This document shows, piece by piece, positions 55,542 through 64,000 of a DNA stretch of 64,000 bases (within the stretch, counting starts at the first letter, position 1; every line of letters begins with the position of its first letter). Source of the DNA: Sulfobacillus thermotolerans (GTDB lineage Bacteria; Bacillota; Sulfobacillia; Sulfobacillales; Sulfobacillaceae); contig CP019454.1 of NCBI GenBank assembly GCA_002951815.1, positions 372,001 to 436,000 of the forward strand, given 5' to 3'. Both the position numbers and the translations under genes were made by a program. The notes under the pieces were generated by a model, which searched no databases, was not told the DNA's origin, and worked only from the letters and a program-made list of their open reading frames with translations.

Positions 55542-57241
55542 CCGGCGTTTGTCAGATGGTGGCTGCTGGCTGCCGGTATTTGCGTGTAGTGAACTTTGGG
55601 GAGCGAAACCACGGGATTTTGCGCCGTTGGCTGTGCCTGGGGTGTGGTAGGGGGGCTTTTAACAATACCCGGCATATAAAACCCCGGGGTAGGATCAATG
55701 GCCACCCATCCGTAGGGTGCGATGTACACCTGAGCCCATGAATGCGCATCGATAGCGCGTACGACGTACCCATGTTTTTTGGCACTGTAGGTGCCGGGAG
55801 CATAGCCAACGACCCAGCGTGCGGGGATTCCGAGTGTGCGGGCCATCATTATAAAAGCGCTGGAAAATTGATCACAATAGCCCTCTTTGTCGTGAAACAA
55901 GAAATGATTGACAACATTAGTGCGGCTTGGTGTGACGACAAAGGAATAGCGGTAATGGCTATCGAGGTAGGCTTTCAGTTCAGAGACTGCTTGCCAAGGT
56001 CCTAGAGCGTCGCGGGTCACTTGGTGGGCTAATTTGGCGACATTGGGTGAGAGATTGCGGGGCACCTGCAAATCCTCTTTTAGGGCAGCTTGGGAATATT
56101 CTCCGAAGAAAACACTGCCCAGCTCTTGGGTCGTAAATTGGGGAATAACACTGGTTACATGATAGGTGGCAATATTCGATGCCGTGAACTGTTCTTTGCC
56201 AGGATAGAGCAAAAGAGAGGCGGGGGATTGGAACGTTAAGGGTACCCCGGGGTAAAAGAGTGTGTGGAATTTATAGCCGTTCAAGCCTTGAAAGGTCACA
56301 TTGGTGGTGGTTGTATGCACTAAGGAGTTGGTAAAAGGCAAGTTAAATAGAGGAATACCAGAATCCTCAGGGGTGATCTCAATGGCGTTTTGGGAGGCAT
56401 CAGTCCATTCTTTGCCGGTAAATGTGTTATAGATTTCGGCCTGCCAGTAATAGGGATACGGGGAATGCACCAGCATGACGGGCTGATAATCAGGGATGAC
56501 CGAATGCCCAATGTGATTAATACCGCTGGAAAAACCCGTCGTGGCACCCGTAGCGGACAACAGCCGCAAGTAGTGGAAGTTGGCGCCAAGCCAACTGGAT
56601 GTGGGGTGGCCAGGGCGTGGCGGCAGACTCCACCCCAACCCTAACGAGAAAATAATGGCAATGATTGCGATTGCACGGCCGGCGTAAGACGTGCGCACGG
56701 GACGAAGCGCTTGGAGTGTGCCGCTTGAGAGCAGCATCAAGCCTACCGCGGCATAGATGAAGAGAGGAAATGATGCGGGCAAGCGCCAGAACACGTGGTT
56801 CACAACCATGGCGATGATGCCCAGCATGAAAAGGATGCCAATCCGAGCTGGCGTCCGGGTTTGCCGGTATACGAACCATCCCAATAAGGCACCAAGTAAC
56901 AGCAAGGGCGTGGCGATATGGGCTGAAATCTGATCCCAATGGGCAAACGATAAAGCATGGAGCACACGCACGGACCGGGTGAATGTTCCGATGATGTGAC
57001 GAAATCCAGGCCATGACGACCATTCGAGGACGAGTTCCGCGGTTAAGGCAATGGCCCAAGTCAGGCTTTTGAGAAGCCAACGGGACCACAAATCGCCCAA
57101 GGCAAGCCAAAACGGGGTAAGTGCGAGCACCGCGGCATCATGAAAGCCTCCACTGTGGGTATAAGGCCAAAAGAGTGCACTCATCCAAAGTCCGCGCCAT
57201 AGCAGCTGTCGTGTGTTCACCCAACTCCTCCTTCGGGTCAA
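55523..57241 (-). CDS. transglutaminase-like membrane protein (TgpA type)
   Basis: The 572-residue protein has several N-terminal transmembrane helices (to about residue 205), an extracytoplasmic region, and a transglutaminase-core domain with catalytic Cys (KEGYCDQFSSAF), His (IDAHSWAQVYI) and Asp (VAIDPTPGFYMPG). A Pro/Ser-rich tail follows; no last transmembrane helix is seen. With DUF58 and MoxR upstream it forms the widespread moxR-DUF58-transglutaminase operon, whose role is not settled. Its 3' end overlaps truncated sigH. Confidence 0.87.
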   Translation of the reverse strand: MTRRRSWVNTRQLLWRGLWMSALFWPYTHSGGFHDAAVLALTPFWLALGDLWSRWLLKSLTWAIALTAELVLEWSSWPGFRHIIGTFTRSVRVLHALSFAHWDQISAHIATPLLLLGALLGWFVYRQTRTPARIGILFMLGIIAMVVNHVFWRLPASFPLFIYAAVGLMLLSSGTLQALRPVRTSYAGRAIAIIAIIFSLGLGWSLPPRPGHPTSSWLGANFHYLRLLSATGATTGFSSGINHIGHSVIPDYQPVMLVHSPYPYYWQAEIYNTFTGKEWTDASQNAIEITPEDSGIPLFNLPFTNSLVHTTTTNVTFQGLNGYKFHTLFYPGVPLTFQSPASLLLYPGKEQFTASNIATYHVTSVIPQFTTQELGSVFFGEYSQAALKEDLQVPRNLSPNVAKLAHQVTRDALGPWQAVSELKAYLDSHYRYSFVVTPSRTNVVNHFLFHDKEGYCDQFSSAFIMMARTLGIPARWVVGYAPGTYSAKKHGYVVRAIDAHSWAQVYIAPYGWVAIDPTPGFYMPGIVKSPPTTPQAQPTAQNPVVSLPKVHYTQIPAASSHHLTNAGQTSSR

Positions 57242-58371
57242 ATTGGCTTGGGGTCCGATCGAATCGCTTGTACGTCATTCAGGGGTCTCTCAAGGTAAAA
57301 TGGCAATTCTTCAAGACGGGACACGCCGTTTGGGCCGATGAATAATACGGGGGCATCTGGGGTCATCGCCGGATGTGTTCCTGAGCCTGTAATCCAAAGA
57401 GGAATGGCGTCAAGGGGAATGTAGGCCATGGAGGTCTCTTGCACCGTGGCGTCCATGGCGGGCAACGAGGCCAAATAGTTTTGCATTAACAGATAATGCG
57501 ACTGTCCGGTGTTGACCGCGAATTGTTGGTCACCCTCTCCCATCCACAATAGCCCCGCGGCTTGGGAATAACGTGCCGATAAATGAAGGAGCGATGCAGC
57601 AACTTGAATGGCAAGTTCCCATTGCTCCGCATTGTCAAAGGATGACAATGTATCTAAAATGATGCGGATGCGAGGATGGGTCATCGGCTCAAATTGCTTG
57701 ACTTTGAATGCGCCTGTGCGTGCCGAGGTGCGCCAATGAATTTGGGCAAGACGGTCACCTGCCACATAGTCCCGAATCCCAAATAACAGACTGGATTCTT
57801 CGGCAAAACGGCGTGGGGCTTCAGATGTTCCTTCCCACTGAGACAGTATGGCGCCAAAGCTGCGTAAGACAATCGTCTTCGGCCAAACGACGAGCGTAGC
57901 GGGCGGGAGATCAAGAATTCGGGATTTGGTCCATAATCCAAAGATATCCCCAGTAACGGCTACGGGTTGGCCTAATCGATAGACGCCGCGGCGGACGTTG
58001 GCTAATTGATACATTACGGTTGTGCGGCGATGCGGCCATAATGCCAGAACAAAATGCGGTGTAGCATTGGCTTTGAGGCTAAGAGGAAGAGGATCAGAGA
58101 CACAGACCCATCCCCACGGCCACCAGGCATCGAGCGACACCACCAGAGAAACGCTTACCGTGTCACCCTCCATAACCTCAGAGGGCTCGAGGTGGCGGAC
58201 CACATGAAGATGACGCAGTGGGAAAAGCAATTGGATGACGATGAGCACGGCTAAAATTCGTAAAGTATCCCATATGTGGTAAGCAAGGTAACCGCCTTGA
58301 AAGTAGGCAAAGCTCCAAGTGCTCACGGCTATGCCTATTGTGACTAGACTACGCCAGACAAGAGGTTTCAT
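57238..58371 (-). CDS. DUF58 domain protein
   Basis: The 377-residue protein has two N-terminal hydrophobic segments and the DUF58 hallmark LFGIRDYVAGDRLAQIHWRT followed by SARTGAFKVKQFEP, then a vWA-like region (IRIILDTLSSFDNAEQWELA). It overlaps moxR by 4 nt upstream and the transglutaminase gene by 4 nt downstream, so all three are translationally coupled. Confidence 0.9.
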   Translation of the reverse strand: MKPLVWRSLVTIGIAVSTWSFAYFQGGYLAYHIWDTLRILAVLIVIQLLFPLRHLHVVRHLEPSEVMEGDTVSVSLVVSLDAWWPWGWVCVSDPLPLSLKANATPHFVLALWPHRRTTVMYQLANVRRGVYRLGQPVAVTGDIFGLWTKSRILDLPPATLVVWPKTIVLRSFGAILSQWEGTSEAPRRFAEESSLLFGIRDYVAGDRLAQIHWRTSARTGAFKVKQFEPMTHPRIRIILDTLSSFDNAEQWELAIQVAASLLHLSARYSQAAGLLWMGEGDQQFAVNTGQSHYLLMQNYLASLPAMDATVQETSMAYIPLDAIPLWITGSGTHPAMTPDAPVLFIGPNGVSRLEELPFYLERPLNDVQAIRSDPKPI

Positions 58372-59360
58372 CGCTCACGCCGCTCGGGTTCAGGGATGGG
58401 CGTTTGCTTTAAGACATCACGCAAAACGTCTTGCGCTGCGGCAATTTGCTGATGGCGGTGGCCCCCTTTCAGGATAATGCGGTGTGCGGCGACGTCGAGG
58501 AGGAGGCTTTGAATGTCATCTGGGATAACAAAGTCGCGGCCGTGAAGAAACGCCCATGCCTGTGCAGCGCGTTGCAAAGAAATCGTTGCCCGAGGACTCA
58601 TCCCTAAATAGACGCGTGGATGCTCCCTCGTTTGGACGGCAAGTTGGGCAATATACTGACGGAGGGAACCTGACATATGCACCGCTGTCACGGCCTCAAT
58701 CAACGCGATCACCCGTTCTTGGGTTAACACAGGATGCAATTGGCTTAATGGATGGATGTGTGCCACACGCTCAAGCATAGCAGTTTCTTCCTCGACGCTA
58801 GGATAACCTAATGTGAGACGAAAGAGAAAGCGATCGAGTTGGCTTTCGGGTAATGGAAAGGTTCCCTCATATTCTATCGGGTTTTGTGTAGCAAGGACCA
58901 TGAATGGGGGCGCGAGCCGGTGGGCGACGCCGTCCACGGTGACTTGGTTTTCCTCCATCACTTCAAGCAGGGCGCTTTGCGTTCGGGGAGAGGTTCGGTT
59001 AATTTCATCCGCAAGAAGGAGATTCGAAAATACGGGGCCTGGTTGAAACACAAAGGCATTCTGAGCCGGATTATAAATATTGACCCCCGTGACATCCGTT
59101 GGCAGCAAGTCGGGAGTAAATTGAATGCGAGCATATTGTAAGTCCAATGTGGCTGCTAGGGCCTTAGCTAACGTGGTTTTGCCCACGCCGGGCACGTCAT
59201 CGAGCAATACGTGGCCTTGTGCCAGCACAGCACATACTAATTTTACGATAACGGTGCGTTTTCCGACGATTACGTGTTCCATATTATCAATTACACGAAA
59301 AAGTTCGGGATGTAACGGTTCGTCTGCCGGATTATTTGTGCGTTTAGGGGCTTCTCTCAC
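58368..59360 (-). CDS. MoxR-family AAA ATPase
   Basis: The 330-residue AAA+ protein has Walker A DDVPGVGKTTLAKALA, Walker B NLLLADEINRTSPRTQSALLE, sensor 1 VLATQNPIEYEGTFPLPE with the arginine finger region (SQLDRFLFRL), and a C-terminal lid. MoxR proteins act as chaperones for vWA-domain partners such as the DUF58 gene next to it. It is the first gene of the operon. Confidence 0.93.
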   Translation of the reverse strand: MREAPKRTNNPADEPLHPELFRVIDNMEHVIVGKRTVIVKLVCAVLAQGHVLLDDVPGVGKTTLAKALAATLDLQYARIQFTPDLLPTDVTGVNIYNPAQNAFVFQPGPVFSNLLLADEINRTSPRTQSALLEVMEENQVTVDGVAHRLAPPFMVLATQNPIEYEGTFPLPESQLDRFLFRLTLGYPSVEEETAMLERVAHIHPLSQLHPVLTQERVIALIEAVTAVHMSGSLRQYIAQLAVQTREHPRVYLGMSPRATISLQRAAQAWAFLHGRDFVIPDDIQSLLLDVAAHRIILKGGHRHQQIAAAQDVLRDVLKQTPIPEPERRER

Positions 59361-59458
59361 CAGAACAGCTCCTTCCTCTTACCATGGTGACCACGAATAA
59401 TCGCTCATATGTTAATGATACCGCAGTTGATGGAGCTACGCTTGGCATAACGTCACGA

Positions 59459-59500
59459 ACCCGCCTTGGGTCACGCAAATTCTTGGACCCAGGGGCGGGT
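59459..59500. repeat. imperfect inverted repeat upstream of moxR
   Basis: ACCCGCCTTGGGTC and GACCCAGGGGCGGGT are complementary but for one wobble and one extra base, spaced by 13 nt. It lies 100 nt before moxR and about 70 nt before the tRNA-Thr promoter; it could be a terminator hairpin or an operator. Confidence 0.45.
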
Positions 59501-59568
59501 AAGGTAAGAAGAGAAGGACGAAGTTGAATGAAAAATTTATGTGTACGGTCATGAAACCCTCAAAGTTG

Positions 59569-59577
59569 TGGTATAAT
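59569..59577 (+). promoter_or_regulatory. extended -10 promoter of tRNA-Thr(TGT)
   Basis: TGGTATAAT lies 15 nt before the tRNA 5' end. Confidence 0.55.
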
Positions 59578-59592
59578 AGCAGAGCAATTTGT

Positions 59593-59668
59593 GCTGGCGT
59601 AGCTCAATTGGCAGAGCAACTGATTTGTAATCAGTAGGTTGAAGGTTCAAGTCCTTTCGCCAGCTCCA
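59593..59668 (+). tRNA. tRNA-Thr (anticodon TGT)
   Basis: Acceptor GCTGGCG pairs with CGCCAGC; the anticodon loop is TTTGTAA, and GGTTCAAGTCC forms the T arm. CCA is encoded. Confidence 0.95.
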
Positions 59669-59674
59669 CAAACC

Positions 59675-59699
59675 ACTCCGCGATGGCCGGAGTTTTTTT
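59675..59699 (+). terminator. terminator after tRNA-Thr(TGT)
   Basis: ACTCCG pairs with CGGAGT around a 7-nt loop, followed by seven T. Confidence 0.85.
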
Positions 59700-59714
59700 G
59701 TTGTCTCCTACCAA

Positions 59715-60785
59715 TTATGCCGAAGAAGACGTGGATTTTCTAAAATATTGTTTTAGGACGGATTCCGCCGGTTTGTCACGCGGCGTGTAGCCATTATTAT
59801 GTGGCCCGCCTTGCCAATCGGGATTCGAGGGATTAGCCCACCAAAACCACATTATTCCTTTAAGCCACGGCCTACGCCAAATGCTTTCAAAAGTGGCTTC
59901 GTACAGCTGTTGCTGTAGACGTAAATTTACAGCCTTGTCCGGAAACCAGGAGCCCGGAGTAGCTGCTGCGCCATTTTCAGAAGGATAGCCGAGTTCTGTG
60001 ATGAGAAAGGGTTTATTGGCGAGCCCAGAGGACAGCCGCCAATTTTCAATTTGATTGGCTATACGGTTCCAACTAGCCGCTAAAGCGGACGTCGTGGGAT
60101 GGGGATCTTGGCTGAGAGGGAAATAAGCGTCCACACCGACATCTGTTAAGGCCGACCAAAATGTGACGCTTTGATAATTGGGATAATCCGCTCCATAGGT
60201 GATGGGGCCGTGATAATCATGGCGCACAATCTGAATCGCATGGAGCCAATAAGGACGATACGCGGGTACCGTATCGAGCGAATCAAATTCGTCCCCAATC
60301 GCAAACAGGTCAGCATGGTCCGCATTAGCTAGCTGAGCATAGTGAGCAATATAGACGTCAAAACTTTTAAACCACTGCGCCACATTGCGCGGATGGAACA
60401 GCGCTTGCCATCCACTGCCTTGAAGAGAATTGACGAAGGGATTTAAAAAGACACGCATGCCGTCATGATGGGCTAAGCGAATAAGTTGGGACACGCTGGC
60501 ATCTGTCGGCGTTTTTTTAGCACTGGGAAAAATCGTCGTAGAGCTATTGGTATTTTGATACCAAGCGGTTTGAATGGCCAGCCACGTTACTCCGTCGTGA
60601 TGAAGATGGTTCACGGCATTGCGAACAGCAGCCGAGTTAAAAACCAACGGCGTGTAACCGGCCTCTGTCATGCCTTTCATACGACTTGTCAAAGAAGGCA
60701 AGGGGGGTGGTTGGGATATGATGTCCCCGCATCCTGTATTTATAAATAGGAGCAAAGTGGCTAGAGCTATTCGGATAAGACGCAT
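59715..60785 (-). CDS. secreted glycoside hydrolase lipoprotein (GH113-like)
   Basis: The protein of about 356 residues has a lipoprotein signal (IALATLLLFINTGCGD). The TIM-barrel part contains LFAIGDEFDSL with a likely acid/base Glu, VGVDAYFPLS, and the nucleophile candidate in FLITELGYPSENGAAATPG, then IMWFWWANPSNPDW. This layout recalls family 113 beta-mannanases, known from Alicyclobacillus, but substrate assignment is tentative. ATG 60785 is used; a GTG 12 nt upstream sits too close to the GGAGG. Confidence 0.75.
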   Translation of the reverse strand: MRLIRIALATLLLFINTGCGDIISQPPPLPSLTSRMKGMTEAGYTPLVFNSAAVRNAVNHLHHDGVTWLAIQTAWYQNTNSSTTIFPSAKKTPTDASVSQLIRLAHHDGMRVFLNPFVNSLQGSGWQALFHPRNVAQWFKSFDVYIAHYAQLANADHADLFAIGDEFDSLDTVPAYRPYWLHAIQIVRHDYHGPITYGADYPNYQSVTFWSALTDVGVDAYFPLSQDPHPTTSALAASWNRIANQIENWRLSSGLANKPFLITELGYPSENGAAATPGSWFPDKAVNLRLQQQLYEATFESIWRRPWLKGIMWFWWANPSNPDWQGGPHNNGYTPRDKPAESVLKQYFRKSTSSSA

Positions 60786-60889
60786 CGCAATGAGCACGCC
60801 TCCACTTAATAGAGTTGGTGGTCAGTGTGCCCATCTTAAATACAATTTATTGCGCGTTGGTGGGAAAACGAGGGCAAGCCCAAAAAGCC

Positions 60890-61183
60890 TTATTTCCAGT
60901 CTGGTAATGAGAGAAGTTCCAGGAGATCTTTGACCGCCCGCCCTTGCTGCGCTGGATGGCGCATGGGCAGCTCTGGATGTATTTCATAGCGATTGTTGCG
61001 GCCATCGCGAAAACGGCTAATATAACCGGCCGATTCCAGGTCTTCCAGAATTCTTTGGACCGCCCGTTCGGTAATTCCAACGATTTCAGCAATTTCGCGG
61101 GCCGTCAAGCGTTCTTTTGTGCCATTGCGGGCAATGCACAGTAAAACTTGGCTGTGATTGGTAAGAAATGTCCACTCAGACAT
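60890..61183 (-). CDS. winged-helix transcriptional regulator (97 aa)
   Basis: A compact HTH protein: TAREIAEIVGITERAVQRILEDLESAGYISRFRDGRNNRYEIHPE is the helix-turn-helix plus wing typical of small MarR/ArsR-like regulators. SEWTFLTNHSQVLLCIA forms helix 1. An AGGAGG lies 10 nt before the ATG. A perfect 16-bp palindrome (61242-61257) stands 58 nt upstream and may be its operator. The inducer is unknown. Confidence 0.82.
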   Translation of the reverse strand: MSEWTFLTNHSQVLLCIARNGTKERLTAREIAEIVGITERAVQRILEDLESAGYISRFRDGRNNRYEIHPELPMRHPAQQGRAVKDLLELLSLPDWK

Positions 61184-61241
61184 TTCAAAGCGCCCTCCTT
61201 GCCCGAACAGTTTTCTTTATGATAAACCAATTGGAGCCGCT

Positions 61242-61257
61242 ACGCTACCGGTAGCGT
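61242..61257. promoter_or_regulatory. perfect 16-bp palindrome upstream of winged-helix regulator
   Basis: ACGCTACCGGTAGCGT is fully self-complementary. It lies in the regulator's upstream region; an operator for that protein is the simplest explanation. Confidence 0.5.
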
Positions 61258-61352
61258 GAAGGGCTTTTGCGTATCTCTTGCTAGGGTCAAAAGATCACAA
61301 GGTCTGAGATCAGGCGAAAGAAATTCCCAGGCTAGGGTTCTTCAAAATAGGG

Positions 61353-61381
61353 TTGTATTTTTGACTCACTGCCGTTATAAT
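61353..61381 (+). promoter_or_regulatory. promoter of the three-tRNA cluster
   Basis: TTGTAT (61353-61358), 17 nt, TATAAT (61376-61381), 70 nt before tRNA-Tyr. Confidence 0.6.
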
Positions 61382-61451
61382 AACTAAGCGGTCCGGTACT
61401 ACACAGCGTTTCCTCGGAGATGTTGGTGCAAGTGACCATGGATGTGTTTAC

Positions 61452-61537
61452 GGATGGGTGCCCGAGTGGCTAAAGGGGGCGGTCTGTAAAATCGCTGGCT
61501 AACGCCTACGTTGGTTCGAATCCAACCCCATCCACCA
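61452..61537 (+). tRNA. tRNA-Tyr (anticodon GTA)
   Basis: Acceptor GGATGGG/CCCATCC, anticodon loop CTGTAAA, a long variable arm (class II tRNA), and encoded CCA; 86 nt. Confidence 0.95.
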
Positions 61538-61538
61538 C

Positions 61539-61615
<77 letters not shown>

Positions 61616-61617
61616 TT

Positions 61618-61693
<76 letters not shown>

Positions 61694-61694
61694 T

Positions 61695-62078
61695 TTATTG
61701 TCCAGTTCCTAGCAAATACACAAATACTGCGATTCCCACTGCTACGAGAATAAATCCCGTCAATAGAGAAAATTTCATGTCGGTAAGGGTTTCACCGCGC
61801 TGAATACGAATGTAGTTGCGGTGATATTGCCATGTAGCAACAGCCATGATAATGACACCGCCTGCGACTAAACCCATACCCAATGCTCCATTTTGCACAG
61901 GACGGTGAGCGGTAATTTGCAAAAAAAGATCAAACTTCGATACGACAAAGCCAAACGCCATCAACGATATGCCTGTACGCAACCACGACAAAAAGGTGCG
62001 TTCATTCGCCAAAATCTCTCGCGGATCCGGTTTGTGCGCGATGATATATTCTCCTCCCTTGATGAGCCGATCCCGCAT
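61695..62078 (-). CDS. DUF202 (YidH-like) membrane protein
   Basis: A protein of about 127 residues with three transmembrane helices and the DUF202 signature DPREILANERTFLSWLRTGISLMAFGFVV. The start is unclear. ATG 62078 has no ribosome-binding site, while a perfect AAGGGAGGAGAA precedes an in-frame ATC at 62045, exactly where homologues begin. A rare non-ATG start is possible. Function unknown. Confidence 0.8.
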   Translation of the reverse strand: MRDRLIKGGEYIIAHKPDPREILANERTFLSWLRTGISLMAFGFVVSKFDLFLQITAHRPVQNGALGMGLVAGGVIIMAVATWQYHRNYIRIQRGETLTDMKFSLLTGFILVAVGIAVFVYLLGTGQ

Positions 62079-62084
62079 CTGATT

Positions 62085-62918
62085 ATGCAAGCGCCTTTTT
62101 TCCAGCAAATCGCCTTGTTGGATCGTTTAGGGTTTTCTGGCATGATGCAACTCGTGTACACGGACCCTCCGTTTTATTCCGGAAAGGTGCAGAAGGCGGA
62201 TGCAGGGGCCTTTGTAGATCGGTGGCCCACCCTCACGGCTTATTTAGAATTTATCCGGACTTATATGGTCTCTATTCTACCCCTTTTAGCGCCTACGGGG
62301 TTTTTTGTCTTACATTGTGACTATCATGCGAGTCATTACATTAAAGTGATCGGCGACGAAGTCTTTGGGTATGAGAATTTTCGCAATGAAATTGTTTGGC
62401 ATTATACCGGCCGCCGGACTCCGGCGGGCCTACGGGTGAACAGTAAACATGATGTGTTGTTGATTTGGGCCCGCAGTGGGGCGGCACGGATGCAGCCGTT
62501 GTCTGATCCATGGGGGCGCGAGCACTACATACGCATGAAAAAGCAGCAAGTGCACGTCGATGAAAATGGTCGCGAGTGGATCTGGGGTCATAAGGGGCGA
62601 GGGCAATCTCACGCGTATCGGATTTACATTGACGAGGCCGTTCGGCAAGGACGCTACATCGACAGTGTCTGGGATATGCCCATCATTGCCATTTCCTCCA
62701 AAGAACGGACTGGTTATCCCACACAGAAACCGGTGCAATTGTTAGACCGGGTTGTGGAGTTATTGACGACGCCAGGCCAATGGGTTGGGGATTTTATGGC
62801 GGGCTCGGGAACCACCGGCGTAGCCGCTGTGAGTCGCGGGCGTCCGGTTGTGTTGGGGGATAGCAATCCTGATGCGGTCGCCATTATTCGCCGCCGAATG
62901 GCTCAGATTACCCGTTGA
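62085..62918 (+). CDS. site-specific DNA methyltransferase (N4/N6 type, beta-class order)
   Basis: The protein of about 277 residues has the catalytic TDPPFYSG near residue 25 and the SAM-binding DFMAGSGTTGVAAV near the C-terminus, i.e. catalytic motif first. HCDYHASHYIKVIGDEVFG and TGYPTQKPVQLLDRVV are typical of N6-adenine or N4-cytosine enzymes. No restriction gene is next to it, so it looks like an orphan methylase or a Mod-like remnant. The start may lie further upstream (GTG 62035), overlapping the divergent DUF202 gene. Confidence 0.85.
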   Translation: MQAPFFQQIALLDRLGFSGMMQLVYTDPPFYSGKVQKADAGAFVDRWPTLTAYLEFIRTYMVSILPLLAPTGFFVLHCDYHASHYIKVIGDEVFGYENFRNEIVWHYTGRRTPAGLRVNSKHDVLLIWARSGAARMQPLSDPWGREHYIRMKKQQVHVDENGREWIWGHKGRGQSHAYRIYIDEAVRQGRYIDSVWDMPIIAISSKERTGYPTQKPVQLLDRVVELLTTPGQWVGDFMAGSGTTGVAAVSRGRPVVLGDSNPDAVAIIRRRMAQITR

Positions 62919-62959
62919 GCGGTGAAGCGGTGGCTTGAAAGGTCGACCGTATTTGAGGC

Positions 62960-62987
62960 TCCCGCGCGTAAGCGCGGGGGTTTTTTT
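62960..62987 (+). terminator. terminator after the methyltransferase gene
   Basis: CCCGCGC-GTAA-GCGCGGG followed by GG and seven T. Confidence 0.9.
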
Positions 62988-63108
62988 ATGTCTTTTTACC
63001 GACGACTGCATAGAAGATGGCAGAAAAACACATACCACCACCGGACGGGTTACCCAGGTCAGTTAGAACAGATTACCAGTGATAACAACGAAAAAGGCAG
63101 GAGATGTT

Positions 63109-63417
63109 ATGAGAGGGAAATGGTTGTGGGGGCGCGGGGCTTTGGCCGCATTAGGGTTCGCGGTCGCGGCCGCAGGACTGGGGCCCGGATACGCGCAGGC
63201 TGCTCATGGATGGTCTGTGCCTGAATCCAAAGTGATTATTCGGGCGGACAGCGCCGCTATGAATGCCGTCGGCGGTGGACGGGTGGTGGCCTTAAATGGC
63301 GCCGTGCAGGCGGGGATTCCGGTTCTGGTGGTACGCGTCGTGCGGGGCCAGCACGTCTATCGAGTGAGCGTGAATCCTCAAACCGACCAGACGATGAGCG
63401 TTGTGAAAATTCGGTAG
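63109..63417 (+). CDS. small secreted protein, 102 aa
   Basis: A signal peptide (ALAALGFAVAAAGLGPGYAQA, cleavage likely after AQA) precedes about 70 residues: VVALNGAVQAGIPVLVVRVV ... VYRVSVNPQTDQTMSVVKIR, a pattern reminiscent of PepSY-like or periplasmic binding domains. ATG 63109 has GGCAGGAG 6 nt upstream. It precedes the cupredoxin gene by 33 nt and may share its transcript. Function unknown. Confidence 0.65.
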   Translation: MRGKWLWGRGALAALGFAVAAAGLGPGYAQAAHGWSVPESKVIIRADSAAMNAVGGGRVVALNGAVQAGIPVLVVRVVRGQHVYRVSVNPQTDQTMSVVKIR

Positions 63418-63450
63418 CCATAGGTGCGAGATTACAAGACAAAGGAAGGG

Positions 63451-64000
63451 ATGACGATGAGTCAGCCGCATGAACCAACAGGCATTATGGAACAGACCTG
63501 GAGCCGCAGGCAGCTGCTCTGGGGCGGAGCTGGATTGGCGGCCACAGCAGCCGCAGCCATCTTTGGCAAACAAGCGATTGTCAATGTGGCGCGGGATGTC
63601 TTTGGGTCCCCGGTCATGTCCGGTAAGATCAATCTCTATCAGTTTGACTATTATTTTGTACCCAATTATATGACGTGGCGGGTGGGCGACAAGCTCGAAG
63701 TGACCTTGCAAAATCAAAGCCATACTCATTGGCATGAATGGACGATAGGTCGCCATTTAAATATGGACTACTTTCAAGCCTTTGGTGAGATGGATGCGGA
63801 TGCGTGGGCGATTGATTTTTGGCAAGACGTCGATGTGACATTGAGTGACCCTTATAAGATCGATAACTTTGTGCCGAATACGGCACATGTAACGTATGTC
63901 GGACCCAAAGGACCCTATCAAATTCAGTCCGGGGGAGATTTTAGCCCGACCATTCAACCCAACGGGAGTCTTAAGCTGACGTTTACTGTGCCTAATAAGC
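63451..64000 (+). CDS. Tat-exported cupredoxin-like protein (3' end outside window)
   Basis: The frame runs from ATG 63451 (AAAGGAAGGG just upstream) to the window edge, 183 residues. A twin-arginine signal (WSRRQLLWGGAGLAATAAAA) is followed by a cupredoxin-type start (NLYQFDYYFVPNYMTWRVGD) and a His-rich copper-site segment QSHTHWHEW. Such proteins of acidophiles carry electrons or bind copper outside the membrane; the C-terminal Cys-His-Met ligand loop is not visible, so copper type is open. Confidence 0.7.
   Translation, partial: MTMSQPHEPTGIMEQTWSRRQLLWGGAGLAATAAAAIFGKQAIVNVARDVFGSPVMSGKINLYQFDYYFVPNYMTWRVGDKLEVTLQNQSHTHWHEWTIGRHLNMDYFQAFGEMDADAWAIDFWQDVDVTLSDPYKIDNFVPNTAHVTYVGPKGPYQIQSGGDFSPTIQPNGSLKLTFTVPNK

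Overview
The window looks like chromosome of a spore-forming, acidophile-type Firmicute, most probably Sulfobacillus or a close relative. This is inferred from gene content: a GerA/GerC/GerB germination receptor, CwlD, a SigH-type sigma factor, CtsR-McsA-McsB-ClpC, DisA, a secreted Tat-exported cupredoxin and an IS607-type element. No database search was possible.

Layout. (1) 1-10.7 kb: an MFS/MarR pair, dusB - HTH regulator - greA - lysS, a quinate-dehydrogenase-annotated family protein, an SCP2-like protein, an APC permease, a response regulator/histidine kinase pair and a GH18 glycosidase. (2) 10.7-32.4 kb: three almost identical rRNA operons in tandem (16S-23S-5S, no tRNA in the spacers). 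They are separated by two small cassettes: IS607 element + metA + TM2 protein + msrB, and a MurE-like ligase + glycosyltransferase. Each operon has a strong extended -10 promoter and long complementary arms that bracket 16S and 23S, and each ends in its own unrelated terminator. (3) 32.5-35.5 kb: an MBL-fold hydrolase and an NRAMP-like transporter followed by a small membrane protein. (4) 35.7-55.5 kb: the conserved Firmicutes block ctsR-mcsA-mcsB-clpC-radA-disA-yacL-ispD-ispF ... cysS-rlmB-sigH. A cwlD/germination-receptor segment sits where gltX-cysE stand in Bacillus. The block breaks inside sigH, which lacks its region 4. (5) 55.5-59.4 kb: a MoxR-DUF58-transglutaminase operon on the minus strand. 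(6) 59.6-64 kb: four tRNAs, a GH113-like lipoprotein, a winged-helix regulator, a DUF202 protein, a DNA methyltransferase and secreted proteins.

The most striking observation is that radA is split by a 759-nt insertion (40982-41740) with every hallmark of a group I self-splicing intron. The 5' exon ends in U and the intron ends in G. One internal guide sequence pairs with both exons, with a U.G at the splice site. P3, P4, P6, P7 and P8 can all be drawn, the J8/7-P7' sequence matches the group I consensus closely, and removal restores a 454-codon RadA exactly. An unrecognised, tryptophan-rich ORF occupies the P8 loop. Other points of interest are the rRNA processing stems, the truncated sigH, a one-base frameshift in tnpB just before its zinc finger, a MurE homologue without the DNPR motif, and an NRAMP homologue with altered metal-site motifs plus a partner miniprotein.
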